64,000 bases of DNA from Pseudopithomyces maydicus (taxonomy: Eukaryota; Ascomycota; Dothideomycetes; Pleosporales; Didymosphaeriaceae), in the NCBI GenBank assembly GCA_026873275.1, contig JANTUC010000014.1:124001-188000 (forward strand). Reading direction: 5' to 3'. This document shows positions 12,435-24,600 of this stretch, in pieces. Below the pieces are notes generated by a model. It was not told where the DNA came from. It did no database searches and saw only the letters and a program-made list of their open reading frames with translations. The position numbers were made by a program, and so were the translations under genes. How positions within the stretch are numbered: the stretch's first letter is position 1; each line of letters opens with the position of its first letter.

Positions 12435-13084
12435 TGGCGCATGGTAGACATGGTAGACACGGTAGACTAGTCTACGGTACGCCGGAGAATGCGGAGAGTG
12501 ATGTGCGTATGTAGTCCTGCAGTCTCCCCAGTTTGGTTTAGTCCACCCGGGCGCGGCTCGGGGTGGAGGTGGCGGTGGCGGTGCGTGCGCATACTTACTG
12601 GAACATCCATGTGTGGCGTACGTGCGTTCGTTCTAGAATGGTGGATGGGGGAGCGATGATATATGGCATGTGCAGTGCAGGCGGGTTGTCTTGGAGTGTC
12701 TTGCTTGTCGTGTCTTGGATTTTAGGAGGGAGGGAGAGAGGGAGCGAAGATGAGGAGGGAGCGGAAGGAGCGGCTGCCTTTTTTTATTCTTCTAGATGTA
12801 GGGAGGGGGGAGAGGTAGGGTGGTTGGAAGGAAGCCTCGCGATTACATCTCGTTCGGCGAGTAGTCGTTCATCGCGTTGGACACCGCCGTGACGGGGATT
12901 GGAGGGGCGCTGATGGCTGAGTGGATAGGTGTGTATGTATCGCTTGAGAGAGGAATAGTTATGGAGCTGGAAATTAACTAAACAATTGATGCATACGTTG
13001 AAGAAAAAAATAAGGAAGATATTCAAGTAGCAACTGATTGGTCTTTGCGTCCGAACGCGATATTTGAAAACGCGGTTATATGAA

Positions 13085-13105
13085 TACATATATATATATA
13101 TATAT
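13085..13105. repeat. (TA)n microsatellite
   Basis: About nine TA units downstream of the F-box gene. Confidence 0.8.
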
Positions 13106-13221
13106 GCGTAAGCATTTCCGACCCCAAGATCTAGTTACGGAAATAACCACCTCATCTCATCCATGCCAGAGGATGGTCAAATAGTACTGATAATACTGGT
13201 AATTGCGAGTTTGGATCCACA

Positions 13222-15188
13222 TCAAAGCCCATACCCCCTCAACCACCGCGCCTCCCTCGCCTGCGCCTCCAACGCCCTCCTCATCTCCCCACTGAACTCC
13301 CTCTCCCTCTCCCTCCGCCGCACCTCCTCCTCCCCCACCACCTCCTCCACCGCATCGAACCACTCCTCCGCCCCGCGCACCTCGCCGAACCCCACGCAGC
13401 CCAGCCGCCCGTCCCCCGTCCACACCACCACGTTGTCGTGTCCAAGCGGCACCGCGGCGCTGCGCGCGTCGTGGGGATCGAGAGAGGGATTCGCGGTCGG
13501 GATGAGCTTCTGGACGATGTCGTCTGGGACGGTGTCGGGTTGGGGTGCGGTGGGGGATGCCGTGGTGGGAGGCGGGCTTGTGTCGGCGTCGTTGATGTTG
13601 AATGCGCGGACGGGCGTCACGCCGTCGCGTTCCATCCACTTGAGATTGCCGTCGCCGTCCGCCGTGACGATGCGTGTCCCGTGGGGCGCGGCGGCGAGCA
13701 GCTTCGAGCGACTAGCCGTCTGGCGGTTCTGATAGCACACGCCCTGGCGACGCGTCGTGCGCGCATCGCTGCTGTTGATGCTGCGCGCGGGGTCCTCGCC
13801 GAGGCCGTACAGCTCCAGGCTGCCTTTGCCCTTGTACTCGCCGGCTGCGATGAGAGTGTTCCCCGCGGTGCTTTTCGCCTCCGCGAGGAGCGACGCGGAG
13901 GAGGCGTGGGGATGCTGGGAGCGCAGCTCGTGCGGGATGAAGGGGTGTGGGATGGCGGTTAGGCAGGAGAGGCGAGCGCCTGAGTGAACGGTGCCGCGGA
14001 GGCGGGGGAAGAAGCGGCGGTCGAAGTTCAGGAAGGAGGTGAAGCGGCCGGCTACCCAGATGTCGCCGTTGCCGTCCCACTCGCGGGTCGTAGGGAGGTG
14101 GAGGATGGAGAGCGCGCCGGGCTGCGCGAGGGAGACGTGCCCGCCGAAGTCACCGGTTTCGAGGCGGGAGAAGGAGGTCGAGGGAGGGGTGGCGCCACCG
14201 ATGAGCTCACAGCGGGAGGCGTTTGGGACGGATGGCTGGAGGCGGGTGTCGTGGAGGTGGACGGTCCAGTTGGTGCCGACGGTGAGCGGGGTGGGATGGC
14301 GGGCTTCCGATAGGGCGGTGATAGGGAAGGGATACGGAGTGCGAGATATCACTTGGAGGGTGCGCAGATCGACCTCGTTGAGGGTACTCTGCACGGCGAA
14401 GAAGCCCTTTTGCTGGCGGCTGTCGATGCTCACGCACTCGACCGCCCCTGTCTCCGTCATCATGGCCTGGCTCTGGGTGAGCCTCGTGTCGTAGTCCAGG
14501 TCGCTTCCTCTGTTGGGCAGCAAGCCGACCGCCGTCCTCGCGACGATGCGTCCCTGGCGGTCGTTGCTCATGGAGGCATCCCATATGCTAATGCTTCCGT
14601 CCTCCAGCGGCGCAACCAGCTTATCCGCCATACCATCCTGACCATAGAGTATCCCCGCCCCCGTCGCTTCGTGGTGTAGATTGTCATCCCTGTGCCCGTG
14701 TTTGGCGTCCTGGAACCAGCTCACAGAGTGCGGCGCATGCCTCTGTATAAACTCCTGGTAAAAATCCACCTTCTCGCTGGGATATGTGGGATCCCAATTG
14801 GCCAGCAGTGCCGCCCTTCTCTTTCCCACGTTCCTCTGGACTTGCACATCTGCACTCGGCGCACTGGGATTGTGAACCCCTGTGGGGAAAGCATTCGCGA
14901 CTTCGTTCGCAGCTCTGATAAGCTCCGCGAGGCGCGGATCAAGGTCGTCCGAGGTCGGCAACAGGCGCCGCCGTCTGCGCTCGGCCGCCGAGTGTTCGAA
15001 GCACAGCGTGCGCCATAGATTGTTGTCACGTGAGAGGTTGAGGAACTGGCGCGAGACGTATTGGAGGTTCACGAGTTCGTTGGGCTCGAGATCTGGTGGT
15101 GGGGCTGTCAGTTCCGGTGAGATGCACACGTTCCGAGGGACATACATGCGATGATCTGGAGGATTAGCTCATCGGGCAAGTGGTGCAT
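13222..15188 (-). CDS. F-box protein with WD40-like beta-propeller
   Basis: Exons (minus): 15188-15146 and 15092-13222, joined over a 53-nt GTATGT intron; 637 residues. The intron splits the F-box: the short first exon gives 'MHHLPDELILQIIA', and exon 2 continues the canonical pattern ('YLEPNELVNLQYVSRQF', 'NNLWRTLCFE'). The middle and C-terminal parts carry weak WD-type blades ('GSISIWDASM', 'GDGNLKWMERDG', 'HDNVVVWTGDGRLG'). Known role of the class: substrate adaptor of SCF ubiquitin ligases, the F-box binding Skp1 and the propeller the target; the target is unknown. The C-terminus is a charged helix rich in Glu and Arg. No frame break is needed despite high GC. Starting at the downstream ATG at 15147 inside the intron would lose the F-box and is rejected. 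Confidence 0.85.
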
Positions 15189-16969
15189 GGCAGCGGCCGT
15201 GTGAGGAGAATAAGGAGACTTAATTTCGAGGCAGAGAAGGAGGATATAAAGGCAGAGACAACGAGCGCATTATCGCAATCATCAAGGGCTCCGCGTCCTC
15301 GGGATCGAGGGCGGAAAGGGCTGACGACATTCGACAAGGTCCAGCCTAACCGTTTTGGGTCAAAGCTTACCCAGGCCGAACACTGACGATGGTGATGGAA
15401 ACTCGTGTAAGGAGGATATGACTACTTCATATTTGAGAGCTCATCGAATGGGAAGAGCTGAGTATTCGTCCTATCTGGTGTTCAAATTTTCGGGATCTAG
15501 AAGACCAAGCGCACTCTAGACCGCCATTAGAGATGAAATCGACATGAGAGTGGCAGGAGACATGAATTATTGGACCTAATACAAAAAATTCATAAAAGGT
15601 TCTAACGGCCTGGAAGGGTGGGTGAGATATCTGCCTGCCTTATCTAGTATTGCCAGAGTCTAATTTCGCGCCCTGGCCCACTCGTCTTCACACCATTACG
15701 AGACGCAGCCCTACCATCACATACAGCGCACCCTCTCCTGAATTTTAGCTCAATTCTAACACTTTACCCATAGATAGCGTGTTCGATTACGACTATGAAT
15801 TGAAGGATGAACTAATTGGAGGGAGCTTTGGCAATCAAAGACCCTGATTTCTGTACAAGGAGTGCGCGCGTGCTCCCATGGTTCATCTTCCCCATTAAAA
15901 CATTTAGATGAGCCGGGAAAGTGATGGACTCGTCCAGCAAGCCCATCATCTGATGGAGTCACAGTATCCAAGTCGATGCTCCCACATCAGGTCTGAGACT
16001 CGGCATCCATACCCACATGCACGGTAAGAAAGCATTTACGTCTATCCATCGCCACATTTTCGTCAAACCCATGTCGAGCACTTTTCAAATGCGGAGCACT
16101 ATCTATAGCTCGTGCTTTGGTGGGGCATGCTTCTTGCGCTCGGGGAGTACGCCATGTTGCGCAATACGAAGAATACGAGCAAAAACGGCCCCTCCAACAG
16201 CGTTCTACACATCGGTCATCGCCCACGAAGATGCTATTTTCGGACTTTAAGCACCCCCAAAGAGTCTCCGTGTCCCTGATACGTCGCCTTCTTTTTAATG
16301 GAGACCCGATGAGATGAGGTAGAAAGTGTTTCGTCCGAACAAAACTCCGCACAAAGCTCTATCGCGAGAGCTACATGGGCAGCGAAATTTTGAAAACGGA
16401 CAGATGATCATTTACACAACTCTTTTGACCCCTCTTCAAGTATCCTCCTTGTATACAAAGTTACCAAACCCTCCGTTAACCTAGTGGCGCAGCGTCTGCA
16501 GGACATTCACTACCGACCCAATGAGAACCAGTTGCCTTCTCAGCTGCGCTGCCCTCCCCTCCATCAACGTACCCCGGCCTTGTGACAGAACGGCCACCCC
16601 GAGATCCTCAAAAAACCCGCTCCTCAAACATGAAATGCTCAAAGAGAAGTGACTCATAGCGCTGAAGCCAGTCCATCTCCATCCTCGCAGCGACGCGCAC
16701 GCTTCCCCAACCGCGGCGCACATCACCTGTCCTGGCTGCACCGTATGTTCAACGCTCCGCCACGAGCCTCATTGTGGCTGGATGCACGCGCTGCTCAGCC
16801 TGCCTGCCTGCCTGCCGGCTGCCTGCTCGACCCGTTCATGCCCCGGTCGGACAGACCAGAGCCAGAGCCTCTATACACACGTACACACATAGATAGATAG
16901 ATATTACCAGCCAGCCCCCAGCACCCCCTCAACACCAAACATGTCCCGCGCAAAACAGCTGCCAAAACA
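15189..16969. promoter_or_regulatory. Divergent intergenic region between F-box gene and multi-pass membrane protein gene
   Basis: 1.78 kb between two divergent starts. No supported gene; CTGCC repeats at about 16798-16816 and a short GATA-type run at 16890-16905. Presumed to hold both promoters; no specific factor site is claimed. Confidence 0.5.
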
Positions 16970-19099
16970 ATGGCCACCCCTCCCGTCCGAAAACTACGCA
17001 CCCCGCTCTCCGACTCGGTGAAACGATACGCCCCCACCGGGACCAGGACAACGCATAAGTTGCCGGCGGTGATTACATCGCTGCTCGTCGTGCTGGTCGC
17101 GAGTATGACTGCGGCGGTGGTCATCTTACTTACTTCTCACGAGGATTCGGTGCAGATTTGGAAGATTCGACCCTCGGTGTGGCTCTCGGTGCTCGCGGGC
17201 GTGTATGTGATTGCGCTGGCAGGCCTGTTCTCGACGGGGGTCGCGGTCATGTGGTGGAGGTGCATCGCGCACGGGACGACGCTGGAGCGCTTGCACTACG
17301 TTCACGCGGGGGCGAATCCGAAAGATGTTGTGTCGGCCTTTTTGGCTGGGGGGTATGCGAGGCGGGTTGCGGTGGTGGCGGTTGTCGTTTTCACGGCGAA
17401 GTTGTCGGCGGGTCCTCTGTTGCAGCGGTCTACGCGGCCGGTACCCCATTCGGCGGCGAGAGATGTCGAGATGAGTATCGATATTGCGCTGGAGATTCCG
17501 GATGGGTGGTTTGGCACGGAGGATACGTTTGGGGGGCAGGGCATCGTGGCGAGTCAGGCGACGTTTTTTGGCTTCAACCTTACTACGGATGATACGTCTG
17601 CGCAGCTTTGTCCTGGGCCGGGAATTTGCGATGCATATGTTGATGCTGCTGGGTTAAATCTCTGGAACGCAACGGATGTGACGACGTTGGATTTGCTGGA
17701 TCGAGCGAACACGAACAGGACGCTGTTCAGTATCAATCTCACGATGAACAACGATTTCGGTATACCGATGCTGTATCTCGAGACGGAGTTCGTCTCTTCG
17801 GTGGACGAGCATTGCATGGCGACTGTCACTCGAGAGATATATGGTATGATACCGGCCATTATGAGGTACCCCATCATTATTCAAGACGATCGATTCACAC
17901 CCGACATACAAAAAGTCATTAATAATCCCATTATCATCGCCAACTACTCATCTCCACTCGCAAACGGCACAACAGACGTATTACGAGGCATCCTCGGTGC
18001 CATCCAGCCCATATACCTATCCAAGGCTGTCCTCGACGTCCCCAAGAACGGCAACCCTCCGATCTACACGCTCCTCTTCGAAGAACGTCTTAACAGCTTC
18101 TGGGCCGACATCTTCTTCACCGGTGCCGTCCTCACTCCCGACATCCCAGCAAAGTGCTCTCTAAGATGGACCTCCCCAACCCAGTACGTCCTCCAGCAAA
18201 TTCTCGGATTCAACTTCCGCTCTGCCCGAATGGCGGCCGCTCGCCGCAACTACGAACCGGACAAGCAGACCTTCACAGCCGTGTACACCGGCACTGAACT
18301 CTGGTACACCACCGACTTCAAGTGGCTCACCGGCGCGCTAGCCATCATGCTCTCCGGGGTCGTAGCAGCTCTCTCCCTCGTCTGGGGCTGGTGGCAACTC
18401 GACCGCTACGTGACGCTGTCCCCCCTCGAAACCGGCAAAGCGCTCGGAGCCCCCATCCTCGTCCAGGCCGGCCCAGAAAACGAAGCGAATTCCATCCTCA
18501 GAGAAGTCGGTCGCGAGCTAGTCGCCTACGACGACGACGAGCTGATATGGGCCGGAAGCCTGTACACCACCGCCGTGAGAACGAGTCCCAGGGGCGGAGC
18601 CACTCCTCCTAGTCGAACTTACGATGACACAGGACCGTACCTCGATCATAATTATATGCAGGATGTCTACCTGAACGAGCACCAAAATGCTAGACCCCAC
18701 AGAAGAGGCCCCCGTAGCATGAACGAAGCAGATCCCATCCGCGTGACGCGCACCTTCGAGCACGGACGCGGGTACACGACGAGGAGGCCCTACGAGGGCG
18801 AAGAAGAAGAGGTGGATATCGGACACTACGGCCACGAGATGCAGTGGAGGAACGAGCAGCCCGGTGATCGCGTCCCGCTGATTCAGATGCTGTCTAACAT
18901 CGTGGCGCCGGCGGACAACGTGCAGTATGAGGGGGTGCCGAGGTCGGCGCCGGTTCCGTCCCCTACGTCGAGCCAGGTGAGGAGTTTGGGGACGAGGAAG
19001 AAGAAGGCGAGAAGGGCAAGTGCGAGGAGTTCGTTGCCGAGTATTGAGGAGAGGGATACGCCTACGCCGGAGGGGGAGGGGAATAGAGCGTATGAATGA
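16970..19099 (+). CDS. Multi-pass plasma-membrane-type protein, possibly DUF3176-like
   Basis: A single uninterrupted frame of 709 residues. Three N-terminal hydrophobic segments (about residues 33-56, 70-95 and 132-148) are followed by a long presumably extracellular region with many N-glycosylation sequons (NLT, NAT, NRT, NLT, NYS, NGT), one C-terminal helix (about 449-474, 'GALAIMLSGVVAALSLVWGW') and a long charged cytoplasmic tail with a Lys/Arg cluster ('RKKKARRASARSS'). That layout matches fungal DUF3176-type proteins of unknown function, but I could not recognise the family's own motif, so the name is tentative. The ATG at 16970 is chosen because the frame is open through the first helix; an upstream ATG at 16941 is in another frame. 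Confidence 0.7.
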   Translation: MATPPVRKLRTPLSDSVKRYAPTGTRTTHKLPAVITSLLVVLVASMTAAVVILLTSHEDSVQIWKIRPSVWLSVLAGVYVIALAGLFSTGVAVMWWRCIAHGTTLERLHYVHAGANPKDVVSAFLAGGYARRVAVVAVVVFTAKLSAGPLLQRSTRPVPHSAARDVEMSIDIALEIPDGWFGTEDTFGGQGIVASQATFFGFNLTTDDTSAQLCPGPGICDAYVDAAGLNLWNATDVTTLDLLDRANTNRTLFSINLTMNNDFGIPMLYLETEFVSSVDEHCMATVTREIYGMIPAIMRYPIIIQDDRFTPDIQKVINNPIIIANYSSPLANGTTDVLRGILGAIQPIYLSKAVLDVPKNGNPPIYTLLFEERLNSFWADIFFTGAVLTPDIPAKCSLRWTSPTQYVLQQILGFNFRSARMAAARRNYEPDKQTFTAVYTGTELWYTTDFKWLTGALAIMLSGVVAALSLVWGWWQLDRYVTLSPLETGKALGAPILVQAGPENEANSILREVGRELVAYDDDELIWAGSLYTTAVRTSPRGGATPPSRTYDDTGPYLDHNYMQDVYLNEHQNARPHRRGPRSMNEADPIRVTRTFEHGRGYTTRRPYEGEEEEVDIGHYGHEMQWRNEQPGDRVPLIQMLSNIVAPADNVQYEGVPRSAPVPSPTSSQVRSLGTRKKKARRASARSSLPSIEERDTPTPEGEGNRAYE

Positions 19100-19869
19100 T
19101 ATCCATGAGCGTGCTCGGTGTACGGCGTTTTTCTGGGAACTAGCTTGGAGAAATTTGCTCACACTTCACGCCAATACATTTGAGCGAACGTTGACATGAA
19201 GCACGGCATTTCCATGTCAAACGCTTTTCCTGGATGTTCCCTTAGTCTGGAATTATTGTCTTGACCGTAGAATCCAGGCGCACCAACCCAGGTAGGTATT
19301 TACTTTAGTTCTGCTTTCGAATTCAAAGTTACTAACCTGACCCAGCGGAAGCATGATCGCCGGATGGACGCGACCAGAGATCGGAGCGTTTTGGCTCGGG
19401 ACCCGAGCATGCGATATGCTGTTGTTTCGGAACCCGAACCGCTCTACGGTTTATCAAAGAATAATCCGAGAGGCAGTGAAATGTGATTCCAATTACATGT
19501 ATAGGGATAGTCTGCTATTTTATCGGTGGAAGAAAGCATTAAATCTAAGCTTGAAATGACTAAGGACAATTTGATAGCTCGTATATATTTTTCTATTTTC
19601 AAAAAACATGCAACTTAAAGAGCCAGCCATCTATAACTTATAGCATTTTAATGGTCATCATATTTGCGGTATTCGAACAGCATATGTGCTCAAAGGCAAT
19701 GTCAAAGCGCAAAGCTACAGGATCGCAAAAGATCACAATCGTGGAGTAAATAACTAGAAAAAAAACCAGGCTAGCTTGAAATACCTCTTTTGGTCCTTAC
19801 GTTTCCTGGATCTCGTGATCCGGGTAAGATACTCGGGCTGAGCACGTGGACACCAAATCCACTTCTTGA
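19100..19869. other. Convergent intergenic region, AT-rich
   Basis: Lies between convergent 3' ends of the membrane protein and the GMC gene. No supported gene; probably 3' UTRs and terminators. Confidence 0.55.
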
Positions 19870-21675
19870 TCATCCCCGACCACGAATTATGTCGGCAGCT
19901 CTTTCAGCCACAGCATACAATGTCGCCGTAACGTGCCCATGCGTTTGAAAGGGCAGAATGCTCGCATCTACCACTCTTAGATTTGCGACCCCATGTACTC
20001 TCAGCTGCGAATCAACAACGCCGCCCAGCTCTCTAGCCATCATCGCGGCCGTGCCCATAGACCTCGTACTCGCACTTACTAGCCGTCGAATTCAGAATTA
20101 ACATATTGAAATATCGATTTTAGATGATTCACTTACATGCTCCCTTCAAATAAGTCGCCCACTGCGCATCTGTTGCATTGGTGGGCAACACCTCGTATGT
20201 CGGTGAAAGCCTCGCTCCGACGTTTCCGGATATTGCTGTAGCGTTCAAGAATCGTTGGATGAATTTGCCGACCTGAACGGTACTCTCAAGATCAAAATCC
20301 GCAGAATAATATCGAGGTGTGATAAGTGGTTTGTTAATATCCTCAATGGATGTGCTTTCCAGATGTACACTACCCTTTGAGAATGGCTGCAGGATCCAAA
20401 ATTGGGAGAGTAGCAATCCCTCTAGGACAATAGTCTGTATTTCTGCGACCGCAGCCCTCTTCTTGAATAGAAGGTCGTGCTGTGCCTCGAGTACCTTTCT
20501 CACGGCTGTGGTATCCAATTCTTTTGCTGGCGACGAATCGACGATATCCTGCGCCCATTTTCCAATGTTTCGTTTCGTCTCTGCCTCTACATCATCCGTC
20601 TTATCCCCATAAATATCCTCAACGTCAACATATGTATGATATGCATTCGCCGACGGATCTAACGTCCCCTCAAACATAAGTAAATGTCCAGGTTGTCCTC
20701 CTAAATTGTGCCCTACACCAAGTAGATCAACCACAGTCTCGATCCCCAATTTCTCCAAAACATCCCGACTACCCACCCCCGACCTCTCAAGCAAGAGCGG
20801 CGTTCTCAAACTCCCTGCCGACAAGATAACTTCCCTCTTCGCATCCACCCTTATTTCTTTCTCCCCATCAAAATAGTACACTCCACCCGCCACCATCTTC
20901 CCACCACGCCGCTCCTTCTTCCACGCAACCCTCGTCGCTGTTCCCCGAATGATACGAAGATTTTTCCGCCCCGAAACAGGGAAATAATACGCCCTCGCAG
21001 CATCCCACCTCACCCCCTCTCCACATCCAACGTCTGAGGCCCCATCCCATACCCCCTCAATCTCCCCCCGTTAAGATCAGGATTCCTCCTCAACCCCACC
21101 TCCTCCCACGCCCCCATCACGCCCGCAGAAAAACTCCCATTCACCAGCTTCTTCGTATACCCGACCTTAAGCGGTCCCCCAACCCCATGGTACCTCGTCG
21201 CGAAACTCGCCCCCGCAGCCACTTGCCCGCTCCCCGGCGCCGTAAAATCCTCGCTAGCCTTGTAATACGGGAATAACTGTTTCCAGCTCCAATTCTTACT
21301 ACCGAGTTCGCCCCACGCGTCGATGGCTGCAGCTTCGCCTCGCACGTACGTCATCCCGTTCAGGACGGATGTGCCGCCCCAGGCTTTGCCCGCGGGGATG
21401 GTGAGGTTTCGTCCATCGTGGGTGAGGGGGTACGCCCAGTCTATCTCCGTGCCGAAAGACTGGCCGAAGGCTTCGGGGTTGGATACCAGGGTGTTGGAGC
21501 GCTGGTCGGAGCCGGGCTCGATGATGGCGACGGATGTGCTGGGGTCGGAGGAGAGGCGGTTTGCGAGGGGGAGGCCGGAGGTTCCGGCGCCGATGATGAT
21601 GTAGTCGTAGGAGGGTGACGCGTGGGCTATGGGGAGAAAAGCTGTGATGAAGAGTAAGGGGACGAGGTGAGACAT
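19870..21675 (-). CDS. Secreted GMC (FAD-dependent) oxidoreductase, AA3 family
   Basis: Exons (minus): 21675-20137 and 20078-19870, joined over a 58-nt GTAAGT intron; 582 residues once one frame break is corrected. A signal peptide of about 19 residues ends 'AHAS'. The Rossmann FAD motif '[17 protein letters not shown]' follows, then the GMC signature '[14 protein letters not shown]', and the C-terminal FAD/catalytic block '[20 protein letters not shown]'. Known chemistry: oxidation of an alcohol or sugar with O2 or quinone reduction; substrate unknown. The break sits in a C5 run at 21013-21017, where 'QTLDVERG' must continue into '[11 protein letters not shown]'. Oddity: the first active-site His, normally in an H-x-x-G-T motif, reads 'RSMGT'. 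That site lies 16-20 bases into the last exon, so another acceptor choice would not easily restore it. Confidence 0.85.
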
Positions 21676-23389
21676 TGAGGGTAGTGGGGGTTGTTGTGGG
21701 GGAGGGTGGGGTGGGAGATTTGCGGGAAGCTATGTGAATATTGTGTAGGCTTAATTTTATTTGTGCATAATAGGTATGCCTCTTTGACCCGCAGACTTGG
21801 TATAGGGACGATGTTGCTTCAGAAATTACTTAGTCGGGAGGCGTTCCCGCAGTGCCGGAAGCGATAGGAAAGGATTGGGCTGCAGGCAGGGGTGACATTA
21901 CCCTTGGGCCGGAACTTGCGTATCTAACTGTTCTTGTTAGAGTACTCTTTGGGAATATCGATACGAGTTTAGGTGATTTCTCGACACCGAATTGAAATTT
22001 AGGAGAGATTGTTGCAAACGTCGACGCTGGCGACACTACTTACTCCGGTTACTATGCTTCACGGAGCTCAAGAGGCAAAAGAATTCTTATGTCAAGATTG
22101 CATTTTATCTCGAACGAAAGGAATAAAAGGGAAAATGCGATTTTCGCTCACTATAATAACTAACCAGACCAGATGTCGTAGCGACGGCAACCCAGCAACA
22201 AACCAGAGACCACGAATCTATCATGCCACGGGACGCACCAGAAATCCTCGAGTAAGTATAAAGACGAAAATTACAGGAAAAGATGTAGGGGGCAAAATTT
22301 TTCATCTTCAATGCTCAGGGTAGTCATATTTAATATTTATTTTAAATTGTCTCAGACTCAGGTGTATCAAAAAGAAAATCATCACACTACCCTCCCTCTG
22401 CATCCCTTGTATATCACACAACCAATTAATTTATTTACCTCCCGAGTCCTTCATCTATAAAAGATCAATCTAGTAGCCCGCCACAAAACAGCCCCCACCC
22501 CTCTCCGCAACCTAATAACCCTAACCCAGCCATCCCACATCCCACATCCCACACCCCACAACCCCACCCAACTAACACCCCTACGCACATCTCACTACTT
22601 TAACCTTAAACCGTCTTTCTCTTAGTACCTAGCACAACGTTAATTATACATAATTTTCAATTGCTACAGCATCTCCTCCGCGGTCTTGAATACACAGCTT
22701 TACATATTTGCATATATTTACTATATATATGATGAGATCATCCAAACACACATATCAAGTCATCAGAACACGAAACCATCATATTTATATAAATAACTAA
22801 CAAGACAATTCAACACGTAAGCAAAAAAATGTATATGTAGGAAAACATAGATAGATTACCCATACGAACGTACATACCTACGTACATAACCCCCGATACA
22901 TACCTACTCCCCCACACTCCTATCCCTCGATTGGAGGAACCCGATCTACGTAGATGAATCCAAGGAAACGGTTAAAGAAAAAAGGGAAAGAAATATTAAA
23001 GCAAAAGTAAATCGATTCAATTCATTCCTCGCCACCCAAGCAGACGGACCGACCGACCAACCAACCCAAGTAGTTAAAACCATGTTAAATCCAACCAACC
23101 AGCTAGCCAACCACCCAGCCAATCGACCAGAGCAGATCCACTGACATCAACCCGTCCATCCATTCACCCACGCACCCACGCACCCTCCACCCTCCACCCA
23201 TCAACCATCAAGCAAACCAGAAAAGATATGTGTATGTATGTATATAACCCGCCACCCAACATACTCTCCTAGCCTTCGATCCTCACACCAAGCTAGCTTC
23301 ATCCCCCACCGCTCATGTACACCACCGCACCACACCACTCAACCAACCAACCCACCCGCCAAAACACCACCCTCATCTCATTTTAAAGC

Positions 23390-23408
23390 GAGAGAGAGAG
23401 AGAGAGAT
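23390..23408. repeat. (GA)n microsatellite
   Basis: About nine GA units. Confidence 0.85.
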
Positions 23409-23600
23409 ATCCATTCCGCGATAGATAACCAGCAAGACAGCATAGATATATAAAAAAAGAATAAAAAGAGAGAAAAAGAGAAATGTTATAAAGCGAATGG
23501 CATTTCCTTCCCGTCCGGTTGATTTGATCCGGGAACGCATACATACATACATACATCTTAGCCTAGCTAGCTACCAGTTTTAACACCAGCATTTGGAAAC

Positions 23601-23645
23601 AAGCAACGCAAAGCAGAGCAAAGCAAAGCAGAGCAAAGCAGAGCA
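23601..23645. repeat. (GCAAA/GCAGA)n pentamer array
   Basis: Alternating AAAGC and AGAGC units; about nine pentamers. Confidence 0.8.
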
Positions 23646-24082
23646 GGGGGATTTTTTGTATAACGAACAAACAAACGAAGAAGAACGAGGAATGGAAGAT
23701 TTGGTGAGGTGAGGGTGGGTTGGGGAACGGGTATATGGACGTTTTTGGTATGGATGGATGGGTGGGTGGTGGGAATGGACGAGTGGGTGGTGGATGGTGG
23801 ATGAGTGGTACGTGGACTTGTGAGTCGCTTCTTTTCCTTTTCTTTTCTTTCCTTTCCTTTCCTTTCCGCGTGCTCTTGTGGTGGGTTTGTGGTATGGTAT
23901 GGTATGGTATGTGGGTTGATGCCGGTGGTGGTGATGGTATGGTATGGCTGCTTGGATTGTTGGTTGATGGATGGTAGTGGTAGTGGTGATGGTGATGGTG
24001 ATGGTGGTATTGTTTCGAGAGCTCGATATCTCATCGCGTTCGCTCTCCGCCTTTCCTTGCCTCCCCTCCTTTCATCCTCCTC

Positions 24083-24115
24083 CCGTATCAACCCCGTATC
24101 AACCCCGTATCAACC
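24083..24115. repeat. 11-bp tandem repeat, three units
   Basis: Three consecutive CGTATCAACCC-type units. Confidence 0.8.
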
Positions 24116-24550
24116 GCCATATTCAACCGTCTACTCCCATCGCGCCTCCATAAACCATGTAAAACATGAAAAAAAAAATGAAAACAAAAAAGAAAGCTAT
24201 TGAAAACCAGTAAACACAACCAATAAACACGACCAGTAGCACTATAAAAAATCTCGCAGGTGTGCGTATACCTGTCCGTCCATCCATCCCGGAGGATTGA
24301 TAAAAAAAAGAGAGGTAAAAAAAAGTAGCGAAAAGCGAAAAGAAAAAGGGTGGGTAAGGTAAGATGAACAAACAACAAAACAACCAGTCAGTCAGTCAGT
24401 AAAAAAATAAAAGAATAAAACCAACCACACTGCAACGACATTAATTTCTCCTCGTCCCATCAATCAGTCAATCAGTCAGCTTTCAGCTCCAGCTTCGCTC
24501 CGCAAAGCATGTTGCTTCATCTCGACTTCGTCACGGTTCACACCTCGCTT

Positions 24551-24600
24551 CGCTTCACTTCACTTCACTTCAAGCAAATCAAATCAAATCAAATCAAACC
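24551..24600. repeat. (CACTT)n-(AAATC)n pentamer repeat at the SomA-like stop codon
   Basis: CACTT units pass into AAATC units and reach the stop codon of the minus-strand gene (24594-24596). Confidence 0.75.

Larger units (their letters stand above)
11078..13221. other. Intergenic region rich in tetranucleotide repeats
   Basis: Upstream of the Mid2-like gene and downstream of the F-box gene (both minus strand). No supported gene; open frames here have repetitive Thr/His/Pro composition typical of simple-sequence translation. Confidence 0.6.
21676..24593. other. Long low-complexity intergenic region
   Basis: 2.9 kb with no supported gene. It contains CATCCCA repeats (about 22540-22562), CGACCAACC-type runs (23040-23120), (GA)n, (CATA)n, GCAAA/GCAGA, GGTAT and CGTATCAACCC arrays and pyrimidine/purine tracts. 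Presumably the promoter of the GMC gene at the left and 3' flank of the SomA-like gene at the right. Confidence 0.6.

Noticed and set aside
16481..16741. Possible small minus-strand gene of 86 codons
   Set aside because: No recognisable domain or leader, and it lies in a divergent promoter region.
19353..19559. Small plus-strand frame of 68 codons
   Set aside because: Short, unremarkable composition, no splice or leader support; expected by chance in AT-rich sequence.
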